Positions 9,060-19,176 of a stretch of DNA of 64,000 bases are shown piece by piece. Under the pieces are notes generated by a model. It was not told the DNA's origin, made no database searches, and was given only the letters and a program-made list of their open reading frames with translations. The stretch covers positions 27,240,001 through 27,304,000 of the forward strand of contig NC_046681.1 in assembly GCF_009870125.1 (NCBI RefSeq), written 5' to 3'. Each line of letters opens with the position of its first letter. Position 1 is the stretch's first letter. The stretch comes from Drosophila pseudoobscura. Its lineage: Eukaryota > Arthropoda > Insecta > Diptera > Drosophilidae. A program made the translations under genes and the position numbers.

Positions 9060-12000
9060 CTAGAAGGGCGAATTCATACCCAATTTTGTGCCGAAATCGA
9101 GTCGCGCACGGCGCTGATAGCGCGCATTGACCCTGGAAATTGGAGAATAAATATTTTTATTAAATATCAATTAAATCAATTATTTGTTGTACCCACTTGT
9201 TCTCCTGGAACTTGGCCAGCTCGCTGACAATCCAGCTGAGCAGGCTACTCCCATAAAGTATCAGAATGGTCATCCAGAGGTTTGGCAGTTGTTTCTGTAG
9301 GAAGTCATCTAGTGCCAGTTGTATAGCTAGGATGCCAAAATGGAACATGACCAGCCCCAGACAGGTGATGGCCCAAATGCGATTGGTAAACGGATTTCGC
9401 TGCCAGATCGCATGATCCCGATGCACAAATGTAATGGATATGCAGGCTGAAAGTTGATTAGAAAGCCTTAAGCAAACAGTTAACAGAGTCAAAAATAATT
9501 GGGTTACCAAAGTGTAGGAGTATGGCCAGCAAGGCACAGCTGCGCGCCAAGTGGAGAAATTGATAGAAATTCTCATCATCGAACTCGCTCCCAACCTGAA
9601 TCTGCTCTTCTGCACTGAATAGGGGACTGACGCTAGACTGTGATATGCACATCCAGTAGGTAACGAGCTGTACGAAGAGAAACAAATTCACTATCCCGAG
9701 AAAATCAATTTAAAAACAACTCCACTTACCAGAGATATAATGGGAACGAGGAATTTGCAGCCATAGCACCACATTACAAATGCAAAAGCACGAGAATCAT
9801 AGTCGGTCTGCTTCTTGCTGGTCGCCCGATTCATAATCTTGGGATCCACATCGATATGGGCCAGCGAGATGGCAATCAACGGCACGGGCACAGACATTAG
9901 ATAGATGGCCAGCAGGGGCGTGAGAATCGGCGGCAGCGAGAGGCACGCGCACAGCACATTCATAATGGATATGGTGCCCGCACAGCAGGCCCAGTACTGT
10001 ATGCAGTTCCACAGGCCCAGTGAGAAGCGGCGTGATAGCTCAATTATGGCCACCAACGAAAGTGGGTCGTCGCGACAAATGGCTATGGAGCAGGGAAGGG
10101 AGTTGAGCAGTCGGCTTAGATACAGAGGGGAGACGGTGTGAGCCGGTGACTGCATGGCACGTGCCCCGGCGCCGTGAAGACCGCACTCCAGCAGCTGCTC
10201 ATCGTCGGACGCCGACGCCTTGCCCTTGTCTGCCTGGCGCTGCCAGAGCCACTTGTTGTGCTGGATATTAGCCTCCGTGTAGGCGTCGACGTCTTGACAG
10301 ACCTGCGGATATAGAGGCTCCACAGCAATGCTGCAGTCCGCTTGCAGGAAGATATCGGCATTTGCGTTACTAGCCGAGCTGCCCAAGCAGACCACAATTT
10401 CGCCGTAGGACTGCATGATGTCGAGCATTTGGCGCGTCGCCTCCGCAGAGCAGTCCGTAAAGAGCGACACCTGCAGCGGCACATTGTCCACCTGCTCCAG
10501 ATGGGGCCGGATGTTCTCAATGCCGCGCGGCAGCTTGGCTCGATTCGACATGTCAAAGTTGATGGGTGCGCTCTGATCGGTACTCTCGGTGAGGGTGCTC
10601 AAGGAGCGGCAGTTCTCGTCCATGGCAGAGTCCAGCGAGTGTCGCTGCTTGAGCCTATTGGGATCTGTCTCCGTCTCCAGCTCCCCGTCGCCTGCCGGCT
10701 CCATGTGCTGCAAGCTCTCCGAGTTCTCCCCACTTCCGGCATCAACTCCATCCCCTCCATTAGCGTCTTCAGACCTCAGAGCCGCATTCAATGGGTGGCA
10801 CTCATCCGGATTGGAAATGGCCCCGGGTGCTGAGGAGCTGAGCGTTTTCGAGGACTCCAAGTTGTTGGGCGGCCCGAGCAGATAGCTGATATCCGGACCA
10901 GCAGCGGCATCCACATGGTCACCTACAATATCAGTGGGTTTAGCAATGGACGAGGCTATTGCCTCAACTGCGGGTGCGGATTCGGATGCAGGTGTGGGAG
11001 CAGGTGCGGGTGCGGGTGCGGGAGGCGATATGTACATGACTTTGGCACTTTGAGGATGAGTGTTATGGGCATGGGCATCGCCCACGCAATCAGCTGTGGT
11101 ATCAGTGGTGGCAGGTTCTGAGGTGGCTTGATTTTTACCAGCGTTTTTGGGCGAAATGCCTCGGGAGGTGACTGCTGCAGTAGCAGTAGTCTTCTCTTTC
11201 TCACTCTCCGGCTCCGGTTCGCTGAGCAGCGAAATATGGCAATTCCAGCCGGATTCGAGGCCCATCTTTTCGGAGAAGACGCGAGAGCGGAGCTCGTTCT
11301 CCTTGCTGAAGTGGACGAAGCGGATGCATGCCCGCTCCAGGCGCTCTACCAGCCGCACTATGTCGTTCTGGGCCTGGTACTGCATGGTCACCATGCCGAT
11401 GAACACCTGGTGGCACTGCATTTCGAAGCAGCCCTCCACATCGTTGCAATCCTCGTCTTTGTTCTCCGAGAACAGCAGCGAGTCCGTGCTGATGCTGTGG
11501 CTTAGCTTCACATGATGCCCGCCCTGGAAGTCGCAGTGCAACTTGTCTACGTGTTGCATGCGCAATTTTGACTCCGGTGGCAGCTCAAGGTACAAACACT
11601 GGCCGCCGCTTTGCTGCGGGCCGCTCAAGGCTCCGTGGATTCCATGCCGTAACGGTCGATAGGCGAAGGCTGTGCAGTAGGAGGTCAGCGCGCTGCGCTG
11701 GTAAAAGTCCAGGGCTCGCTTGCGATCTTGCGGCGACAACGGGTGCAAGTCTTGGCCATCCCAGAAATCGTCACAACAGTCCAGAATAATATCCGCCGTG
11801 CCCTGCGTAAAGAGGGACAGATAGCCCCCCGGATTCTCACGCATCACCACGGACAGGGAATGCGGAAATGGAACTTTCACCTTGGACGAAAGCTGCAGCT
11901 GTCGCGCAAAGCGTATATCCCGACGCACCACATCTGGTTGCTGTGGAACATGAGAAATTCCTTTAGTTGATAGTCGTAATTGGGTTGCTTTTGAATTCGG

Positions 12001-14622
12001 CTGCTTACCAAATGCCGATAGCTGGCCAGCTGTCCCTCCAGTGCAAAGCGATCGGTGGCATGATCGGTGAAACCAATCTGCTTGGCCAGCTCGCACAGGC
12101 AGCGTCTGACAACGAATGGGAAGAGAACCGATTAGAACTGGTACAAGATGCAAGGTCGCCGCGTGAGCATGCAAGCAAGCGTATCGGAAAGGCATGGATG
12201 GGTAGGTAGACGGGCGACTATATTTAAGCGTTCTCGACAATAATAGAATGTTTGTTACTTAAAATAGCATGCCAAATGGGAAGGGGGCTAAGGAGAGATG
12301 GGGCGTGGACGGGCTCGATTTACAAGTACAAATAAATGAAAATGAAAATAGAATCAGAATCAGTTCAAGGTTCGATGTATTATTATTTCAAGGTGCAAGG
12401 TTCGAGTGCGCAATGCGGGTAAATGATAATCGGCTAATATTTTAGTAAGCATCTGCTGGAGTTACTGAAAATCAAAAATACGAGTAATTTTTTAAAACTT
12501 TACCAATCGCTTGTATCTTGTACTGTATTTTGGAGGGAAATACGTCCAATTGGAGTCAAAAATCAAAAAACGAAGAACCCAAAACATAGACTAATTTTTG
12601 GGCTAATCGGGCTGGCGTTTGTGGTATGTGGCATACCGTTTTGGAGAAAATCATTAGACTATAGACGATTATATGGTAAAATAATCGATTGTATTTTGTG
12701 ACTTGTTTGATTAGGCAAAAACTAGCGATGAGTATGGCAAGGAACTACGTACCCATGCAAAAAGCTTTTACTGGATTCAATGAGTGCATACGCATACCGG
12801 TTTGTCACGGGCACCAAATCTTTGTCGAGCATCGCCACAGCGGTGACATGTCCGCAGAACTGGGCATAGTGCTCATGGGTCAGCGGCGAGCAGGTGTTTA
12901 GCAGTATGGCCAGACCTGCAATCAGTATTCATTGTCAAAATGGGGAATATATTGGAGAGTTCCTCCAAGGACTGACTCACCCAACGGTTTCAGGGATTTG
13001 ATGTGCGCCTTCCACTCATGATCGTCGAACTCCAGTCGAAAGGGACAGTGCTGGTCATGCGTGAGGTCCAACACCTCGGCCACAATGCCCCGCTCCTTGT
13101 GATCCTCATCTACAATGGGTATGTCATCGCTTTCGCTTTGAGTGGAAGCCTGGCTGCGCGCCCCGTCATCTTTGGTGTCTTCGTCGGTATTGTGCAGGAA
13201 GAAGACCTTCTCGGCAGTGGGATTGGGCCACGATAGTATACCCTTTTTGTCCACACAGCAGAGGGCCGAAATGGATCCCAGTACTTGTACCAAATTAGCC
13301 GAACGGGGCAGCAGCTCGCTGTCCCCTTTCCACAGTTGCATCCAGATGCGGAGCACATTTGAGCGCAGCATCGATATGTTTTCATAGTCATAGGAGGGAG
13401 TGTCAAGGTCCTCTTCAAACGACTTTGTTGGACTCTTTTCAATGGCAGCTTGCGGGGTCTTTAGGAAACACTGTAGCCGGGCAATGCCCCAAAGATTCAT
13501 CGATATCCACATTAGCGGGAAGATTAGAGGCAGCAGGGGAATTATGGCAGCAGCAGGCGACTCGACGAGCACAAAGCGCCAATTGTGCTTCTCGTCGGTG
13601 GGCAGCCCATAGCCATGCAGGCGCAGCAAGCCCGATATGAGAGTGATGATCAGGGCACTGATGAAGCCCCACTGTTGAATGTACTTGGTCACCAGCTAAA
13701 ATCACAAATATTCACATTTTTAGGGACACAGCATTTTAAACGTATTTTGTTGAGCTTTTCATACCAGATAGCGCTGCTGATTGTAGATTGTTGGCGGTCG
13801 CTTTAGGGAGGTCTTTAGGCAAATGCTTAAATTTTCCAGGTACGGAGTTCTCTCTAAGCAGCAAACGAGATTGGGCAAGGGGGGACGCGCCATTGGCTTA
13901 ACAGGAGGATCTCCCATGGGCGCCGCACCGTAGATTTCATTGGCATCAAAGAACTTGTTTGTTTCTAGCACATGACAAGGGCCGGGTGATATGTGCCCAG
14001 GTCGCAACACAATGCAGTCACCGCGCACCAATAGAGCCCAAGGGAGGTTGACAAGTATGCCATCACGATAGGTCCATTGCAAGGATACGCAGGGCGACAT
14101 GGGATTACTCAGGTGAGGATAGTTGGTTGGCTGCCAGTCGTCGCTGAAATGCTGTTCCGCCAATTGCAGCTCCGCCAGAGCGTAGCGCGTCTTTCGGAAT
14201 ATCTCCGTGCGCCGCAAATTATTCTCTCTGATGACCACGAAGAAGTCCAGCGATAAGATAGCCAGCAAACAGATCGCGGGCCACAACATACCAGTGATAA
14301 GCAGCGCTCCGCTTGTCAGCAAACTGGTCCCAATCGACAGCCAGCCCAGAGGACTGTCATAACGCTTCACGAATGCAGCACGCAACTTCCGATAGGAGCT
14401 GTAGAATAATAGGAGTTATCTTACTGGGTGTCATTTGCAGGCTTAATAACTGCCTCACCTTTCCGCGCCGTATTGCTGCTCATGCTCTAATAGCACCTTT
14501 TCAATCTCCTCGTACAGTCGCCGAAGCGCTATCTTTGTGCTGAGACCATGGTGCGGGTGCGGGTGTTCCGCCGACTCGAAGGCGGTGCTGCATGCCGGGT
14601 CGATCGGCTGCTTCCGTTGCAT
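9060..14622 (-). CDS. l(2)k05819: TMEM94 orthologue, P-type-ATPase-like multi-pass ER membrane protein
   Basis: Nine exons join in phase: 14459-14622, 13765-14398, 12981-13695, 12798-12915, 12009-12105, 9730-11940, 9508-9667, 9197-9446 and 9060-9132, giving 1473 residues. Human TMEM94 is 1356. The family resembles P-type ATPases: an actuator-like segment LLVRGDCIVLRPGH near residue 180, then CCVDKKGILSWPNP (Asp415) where true pumps have DKTGTLT, and hydrophobic segments at both ends. The C terminus KLGMNSPF is the conserved family ending. TMEM94 has been proposed to load the ER with magnesium; I cannot test that here. The large exon holds a fly-type disordered insert with an Ala-Pro repeat (10,985-11,030). 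All introns are 61-76 nt except 12106-12797 (692 nt). Identity with fly CG3054 rests on family and synteny. Confidence 0.9.
12106..12797 (-). other. Largest intron of l(2)k05819
   Basis: This 692-nt intron has clear GTATGC donor and GTCAG acceptor sites. All other introns of the gene are below 80 nt. It is AT-rich in the middle. I see no nested gene, repeat or alternative exon that keeps phase. Confidence 0.5.
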
Positions 14623-14762
14623 TTTTTCCGTAACCTACTGCTAGTGTTTTTTCGCATTCGGATGCACTTTAAGTAATCGCTGCCGCCTATACCATCGTTT
14701 TTACAGTTTTTCCATTTGTTTCCGATTTGGAGTTTTTGTTTTTTGCCGATCAGCTGTTCGCC

Positions 14763-14772
14763 ACAGTGTGAC
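14763..14772 (-). promoter_or_regulatory. M1BP/Ohler motif 1 upstream of l(2)k05819
   Basis: The minus strand reads GGTCACACTG, a full match to the core of Ohler motif 1, about 140 bp upstream of the start codon. This is typical of TATA-less housekeeping promoters. Confidence 0.65.
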
Positions 14773-14894
14773 CTAGCCGAGCTCGGAAAATATTCCCAAA
14801 ACAGTGCTGCCATATCTCTCGAAAACAAAAAATTCCCCGCATTAAGGAAATTAGCGACAAAATACAATTTAAAAAGCAAACTTTAGTTTATACA

Positions 14895-14900
14895 TTTATT
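14895..14900 (-). terminator. Poly(A) signal of the first RING paralogue
   Basis: AATAAA on the minus strand, about 50 bp past the stop codon at 14949. The surroundings resemble the 3' flank of the second paralogue (16192-16197). Confidence 0.45.
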
Positions 14901-14948
14901 ATGCGTTTACATGCACAATATTTAATGTTCTATGTACATTTCGATATA

Positions 14949-15659
14949 TTATAGCGAATGGTAACGATCACATATATAGCGTAGATCACCAGTATGGGCC
15001 GACCTTCTACAAGTTGGACATTCTCCCGCACGGCTTAAGCAGATCTTGATGCAGTCGTCGCCAAAAAGATGTCCACAGGCCAAAGAAGCCAATCGGTGTT
15101 CGCCAAACGTGTCCCAGGGGCTGAGACAAATGGAGCAAGTATACTCCAGTATTGTTTGGTTTAGCTTATCCATTTCCAGAGAGTGGTTTTTTTCCTGCTC
15201 CTTTAGAGCACTGAGAGCTTCTGCGCGCAGCTTTTTACGTTCAGAAACTTCGCGCAGAAACTCGTTTTTTATCTCCTCCATTGTTTTGTTTTGCTCATCC
15301 AGTTTTCGTAGAACACTTGCATACTTGTCCATCTCGTGCTCCAGTTGTAATAGCAGACCATCGCGTTCAGTAGCAAGTTGATCCTTCTGCAGCTGAACAA
15401 ACTGAACCTTGTATGTCTGCTTCTCGAAATCTTCACGAAGATTTTCCGGGATTTTGTTCCTCAAGTCATTATTTACTCTAGCCATTCTAGTCACTTTTTT
15501 CTTTAAGATACCGCACTCCTTCTTCACAGCTTTTAAGTGCATCAAAACATTCGAGTGCTTCCCGTCGCATTTATTTTCATCACCGTTGTACTTTTCAGGG
15601 TTCGCCAGGAACGAATCTTCCAATTGATCATGCATTGGCATAATAATCTCTTCAGCCAT
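14949..15659 (-). CDS. Coiled-coil RING-finger protein, RFWD3-type RING (paralogue 1)
   Basis: A single-exon gene of 236 residues. Residues about 40-170 are Lys/Glu-rich and predicted coiled coil. The C terminus is a RING: CSICLSPWDTFGEHRLASL, then CGHLFG, CIKICLSRAGECPTC, then a GDLRYIC tail. As in RFWD3, the usual zinc-ligand Cys after the His-x2 position is Gly (CGHLFG). It could act as an E3 ubiquitin ligase; no substrate can be inferred. It is a tandem paralogue of the gene at 16308-17213: both begin with an M-x-E-x-x-I-x-P motif and LEDSFL, share KHSN..(M/F)HLK and RDGLLLQLE blocks, and share 5' flanking DNA. Small intronless RING proteins of this type are often testis-expressed in Drosophila; that is inference. 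The 5' flank holds a GGTGACACTG word at 15791-15800. Confidence 0.85.
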   Translation of the reverse strand: MAEEIIMPMHDQLEDSFLANPEKYNGDENKCDGKHSNVLMHLKAVKKECGILKKKVTRMARVNNDLRNKIPENLREDFEKQTYKVQFVQLQKDQLATERDGLLLQLEHEMDKYASVLRKLDEQNKTMEEIKNEFLREVSERKKLRAEALSALKEQEKNHSLEMDKLNQTILEYTCSICLSPWDTFGEHRLASLACGHLFGDDCIKICLSRAGECPTCRRSAHTGDLRYICDRYHSL

Positions 15660-15790
15660 TTCTCTGAACTAGTTGTTTGCACTGCCTTGAAAACTAAAGA
15701 TGTATGTAGCTCCTGTTCGTGGTAGTCCCCTGAATGCTTTTTGCGAAAAGTCTAGCCGCACTGCCCAAAAGTACATTATAAAAATGGTGG
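15660..15790 (-). promoter_or_regulatory. Duplicated 5' flank of the RING paralogues (copy 1)
   Basis: About 100 bp upstream of paralogue 1 aligns well with 17214-17310 upstream of paralogue 2. Both contain ACTAGT, GAAAACTAAA, CTCCTGTTCGTGGTAGTCCC and a GCGAAAAGT block in the same order. The duplication therefore carried the 5' UTR and probable promoter. Confidence 0.6.
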
Positions 15791-15829
15791 GGTGACACTG
15801 TTTCTGGATTTTACTTTTGCTTTGGATAA

Positions 15830-16045
15830 ATTCGGTATACTCCTTTATTCCCTTGCGTAGGGTATTACTATTATGATGTTGGTAATGCATTTAATGACGC
15901 ATCCTATACCTAATAAAGACTATAATTTTAGACTCTGGAATCGTATATTAAGAAGCAAGAAGACTAGATTCTTGACTTATGAATATTGAAGCAGCCAAAC
16001 GTTGGCTGACAGGACGGAAAGGGTATACAAATTTCGTTTTTTTTT
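15830..16045. mobile_element. Possible degenerate transposon remnant between the RING genes
   Basis: GGTATAC and CCCTTGCGTAGGGTATTA near 15834-15870 resemble the CCCTTGCAGAGGGTAT phrase that ends many short degenerate Drosophila elements. A matching AAAGGGTATAC lies near 16018-16028 in inverted orientation. No coding remains. The call is tentative. Confidence 0.25.
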
Positions 16046-16191
16046 CTGTATTATTAATTATGATAAATATTTCCGCATTTATAGAAGAAAAACTATCACC
16101 AAAAAGGCTGGAAAAGGAAAGGAATACTGAATAGAAATCATTCACCAGTTTTAATTTCTGACTTGAAATCTTTTACATTTTACAGCATACG

Positions 16192-16197
16192 TTTATT
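16192..16197 (-). terminator. Poly(A) signal of the second RING paralogue
   Basis: AATAAA on the minus strand about 110 bp past the stop codon. Confidence 0.4.
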
Positions 16198-16307
16198 ATG
16201 AATTTATAAGGTGTTCATTAAATATTAAACTCAACATTTCAACTGTTGCAAGACTTAGTGTCAAATTTTTTAGTGACAATTTAAGATGAAAGTTTCCAAT
16301 GCTAATT

Positions 16308-17213
16308 TTAATTTTCATAAGGCAAGATGTTAATACCATAGATATAACGAAGATGCTCTTCCGATGCCATCACCTTACAAATTGGGCATTGTAACACTCG
16401 ACGTAGGTGTTCCCGGATGCACTTGTCACCAAAGAGATGTCCGCAGGGCAACGAAACCAATCGATGCACGCCACCCGAGTCCCAGGGGGTGACACAAATG
16501 CCGCAAACGTTGACCTCCGAATATTTGTTTTGAAGATTTCGTTCAACGTTGACCTCCGAATATTTGTTTTGAAGATTTCGTTCAAGCATATCCACTTGGA
16601 GTAAGTGTTTTTCGTCTTGGAGCTGTATGGCATGGAGCATATCAATTTGCCGTTGCTCAAACTCCTCTATTTCCAGATGAAAATTTTTATTCATCTCCAC
16701 CATCGATTTGCTTTGCCCATCCAGTTTTTGTAGAATACTTGCATACTTTTCCTTCGCCTCTTCCAACTGCAGTAGCAGACCATCACGTTCAATAGTTAGA
16801 TTCTCCTTCTGCGCGTTATAAAGCTGCAGGTCACATTTTTGTTTTTCCAAATCTCTAACAAGTTCCATTTCTTTGTTCAAGAAGGCATGTTCTGAGTTCA
16901 GCTCGTCTATTTGTTCCCTGTAGATCTTCACTTCTTTTAAATGAAACATCAAATTCGAGTGCTTCGCGTCGCTCTTATTTGCTCCATCGTCGCAGTTTTC
17001 AGAGTTTAGCTTAGTCCACTGCAACAACCATTCGGATTCTTCCACCAGGAACGAATCTTCCAATGGAATAATAGTATATTCAGTCATTTCCGCGTCGCTC
17101 TTATTTGCTCCATCGTCGCAGTTTTCAGAGTTTAGCTTAGTCCACTGCAACAACCATTCGGATTCTTCCACCAGGAACGAATCTTCCAATGGAATAATAG
17201 TATATTCAGTCAT
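16308..17213 (-). CDS. Coiled-coil RING-finger protein with internal duplications (paralogue 2)
   Basis: A single exon of 301 residues, paralogous to the gene at 14949-15659. The N-terminal 42 residues (MTEYTIIPLEDSFLVEESEW...) are present twice in tandem. A 13-residue block (ERNLQNKYSEVNV) directly before the RING is also present twice. Both reflect perfect DNA duplications (126 bp and 39 bp) that kept the frame. Residues about 85-225 are coiled coil. The RING is CGIC, VTPWDSGGVHRLVSL, PCGHLFGDKC, CPIC, followed by LRYIYG. It has the same Gly-for-Cys variant as paralogue 1. Open frame and intact RING argue for a functional gene. An alternative start is the second ATG-containing copy (17087), which would give the ancestral-length protein of 259 residues. 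Confidence 0.85.
   Translation of the reverse strand: MTEYTIIPLEDSFLVEESEWLLQWTKLNSENCDDGANKSDAEMTEYTIIPLEDSFLVEESEWLLQWTKLNSENCDDGANKSDAKHSNLMFHLKEVKIYREQIDELNSEHAFLNKEMELVRDLEKQKCDLQLYNAQKENLTIERDGLLLQLEEAKEKYASILQKLDGQSKSMVEMNKNFHLEIEEFEQRQIDMLHAIQLQDEKHLLQVDMLERNLQNKYSEVNVERNLQNKYSEVNVCGICVTPWDSGGVHRLVSLPCGHLFGDKCIREHLRRVLQCPICKVMASEEHLRYIYGINILPYEN
16507..16584. repeat. 39-bp perfect tandem duplication inside RING paralogue 2
   Basis: Units 16507-16545 and 16546-16584 are identical. They duplicate 13 codons at the coiled-coil/RING boundary without breaking frame. Confidence 0.95.
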
Positions 17214-17216
17214 TTC
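16965..17216. repeat. 126-bp perfect tandem duplication at the start of RING paralogue 2
   Basis: Units 16965-17090 and 17091-17216 are identical base for base. They duplicate the start codon and the first 41 further codons. Complete identity implies a very recent event or an assembly artefact. Confidence 0.95.
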
Positions 17217-17417
17217 TTTGGACTAGTCGATTGCAATGCTTCGAAAACTAAATTTCTCCTGTTCGTGGTAGTCCCCAGAGTTCTTTTGCGAAAAGTGTAG
17301 TCCCAATTCTAAAAATTAGAAAAAAATTAGAGGATTGCGTTTAAATTTGTGCAAATTGGGGTAACACTGGTGCTCGATTTTTTTGTTTAAATTGTTAATC
17401 CACGCCACCTTTAAGCC

Positions 17418-17469
17418 AAGTAGTCAAAGAGGCTTATTCTTATAAGTAGTCAAAGAGGTTTATTCTTAT
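17418..17469. repeat. Two 26-bp tandem units
   Basis: AAGTAGTCAAAGAGG(C/T)TTAT plus TCTTAT occurs twice back to back with one difference. It lies in the divergent region between RING paralogue 2 and Yipf6. Confidence 0.9.
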
Positions 17470-17529
17470 AATATTTATAATAATAAATATTCAGTTGGAA
17501 ACTGTTAAATATATTATAAAAAAAATGTA

Positions 17530-17537
17530 TATCGATA
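17530..17537. promoter_or_regulatory. DRE element (TATCGATA)
   Basis: A perfect TATCGATA in the divergent intergenic region, 550 bp upstream of Yipf6 and 317 bp upstream of RING paralogue 2. Confidence 0.4.
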
Positions 17538-17632
17538 ACTCAATACCTAATATAATGAACCACCGGCGCATTTATCATTCCTGTCAACGAAAACCTTTTT
17601 TTACGCAAAATGCAATAAATGCAAGTGTTGAA

Positions 17633-17922
17633 AATAAGCCAGTCAAGTAGAAAATTGATTAATTAATTGTATAAAACTATATGGGCAGCGCTGACGGTAC
17701 TAGTTAGCCAGCAATATTAAACGGAATATAAAAATTTAGCAATATGAACGACTATCCTGTTTCGTTTTTTTTGTTTGACTTATTTCCTATAAAAGTAAGT
17801 ATTTTAAATAAGTCAGTTAGGTAAAAAATTAATTCATCAATTTGACAAAATTACGTGGCCATGGCTAAATGTGATATCTAGCTGGTAATATTCCACGGAA
17901 TATCAAAATAGAGGAATATGTA
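17633..17922 (+). repeat. Two diverged copies of a ~115-bp unit upstream of Yipf6
   Basis: Copy 1 (from about 17633) and copy 2 (from about 17807) both run AATAAG(C/T)CAGT..., AAAATT, then CAGCAATATT or CTGGTAATATT, A(A/C)CGGAATAT and a further AATATG. Offset is 174 bp. A third copy of the right part occurs upstream of Vps53 near 31198-31230. Confidence 0.65.
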
Positions 17923-17929
17923 AAATATA

Positions 17930-18030
17930 ACTTGAATTCGTCAGTATGTTTGCGGTATATTTTTAAAATGAAACGGTATATTTATGAGTGTCGGACGGTA
18001 TATTTTGGCGATAAAGCCGCGGTCACACTG
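17930..18030 (+). promoter_or_regulatory. Yipf6 core promoter, motif 6 and motif 1 type
   Basis: Three CGGTATATTT words (Ohler motif 6) at about 17953, 17974 and 17996 are followed by GGTCACACTG (motif 1) at 18021-18030, 55 bp before the start codon. This is the classic TATA-less M1BP promoter layout. The block CTTGAATTCGTCAGTAT...GCGGTCACA is shared with the Vps53 promoter. Confidence 0.7.
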
Positions 18031-18085
18031 TTTACAATATATTAATATTAACGTAATTTAATTTATCAAAAATAATACGATTGGA

Positions 18086-19035
18086 ATGGATGCCAAGTTG
18101 GATGTGAGTACGGACAGTGTCACAAAATTGGACCCTAACTTATTTGTGATGATTTCACAGATGTTCGAAGATGTAAACACGTCGCCGTCGCCCTCTTTGG
18201 AGGGAGACATGTCCATACCAGGCAAACGAACCACAACGACAACATCGCAGAATGGAGTGCCGGACTACAACACATTGGATGAGCCCATCAAGGAGACAGT
18301 GCTCAGGGATATACGAGCCGTGGGCGTAAAATTCTACCATGTTCTCTACCCGAAGGAGAAGTCAAGTCTGTTGCGTGATTGTACGTCATCGCAGTGTGCT
18401 CGTTACCAGGAAGTGTAGTCGTAAGCAGTTTACTCATAACCTTTCGTTGCCGTTTCAGGGGATTTGTGGGGTCCGTTGGTGCTGTGCACCTTTATGGCCA
18501 CCATACTGCAGGGCTCCTCTTCCGCCGACAGCATGTCCGATAATGGCCCCGAATTTGCACAGGTCTTTGTCATTGTGTGGATAGGAGCTGCCATTGTTAC
18601 ACTCAACTCCAAGCTTCTAGGTGGCAATATGTGTGTATTATTTACTCAACAATTCCATAGACATGTTTACATGATTATTTGACATATTTTTGCACATGCA
18701 GCTCATTCTTCCAGTCCGTTTGCGTCTTGGGCTATTGTCTGACGCCCGTGGCCATTTCCCTGATTGTTTGCCGCATCATCCTGCTTTCCACACAGACACG
18801 GCTGCTCTTTTTTTTGCGCTTTGTCACCACCACCATGGGCTTTGCCTGGGCAACGTACGGTGAGTTGAACTCTAGCTACTCTATGGACTGTCTGACTAAT
18901 CTGCCGTTGACTTCCATTGCAGCTTCGTTTATATTCCTGGGCCAGAGTCAGCCTCCGCATCGCAAACCGCTCGCAGTCTATCCAATATTCTTGTTCTTCT
19001 TTATCATATCGTGGCTAGTCTTGTCCCATAATTAG
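18086..19035 (+). CDS. CG3652: YIPF6-like Yip1-domain Golgi membrane protein (CG3652)
   Basis: Exons 18086-18380, 18459-18630, 18702-18859 and 18923-19035 join in phase to 245 residues; human YIPF6 is 236. The N terminus is cytosolic and polar with a Ser/Pro- and Thr-rich segment. The family signature follows: DYNTLDEPIKETVLRDIRAV, KFYHVLYP, WDLWGPLVLCTF. Five hydrophobic segments then run to LSHN at the end, with VCVLGYCLTPVAISL in the middle. Yip1-domain proteins are multi-pass Golgi/ER proteins that bind Rab GTPases and shape membrane traffic. Introns are 63-78 nt. It is convergent with Tps1, whose stop lies 217 bp downstream on the other strand. The symbol rests on family and synteny with fly 24F. 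Confidence 0.9.
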
Positions 19036-19170
19036 GTCAATTTCTAATGCATCGCTTAGTGTTTAAATCAACCGGAGAGAAAAACAGTGAACGTTCCATA
19101 GAGTAACAAAAACAAAGAAAATGAAAACCCTAATCAATTGTAAATTTGTTTAAGCTACAATTTTTGTTTG

Positions 19171-19176
19171 TTTATT
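19171..19176 (-). terminator. Poly(A) signal of Tps1
   Basis: AATAAA on the minus strand, 76 bp past the Tps1 stop. Confidence 0.5.

Noticed and set aside
9691-12240. 849-codon frame taken as one exon
   Set aside because: Sequence above 11940 is a 68-nt intron, the neighbouring exon in another frame, then further intron. The real exon is 9730-11940.
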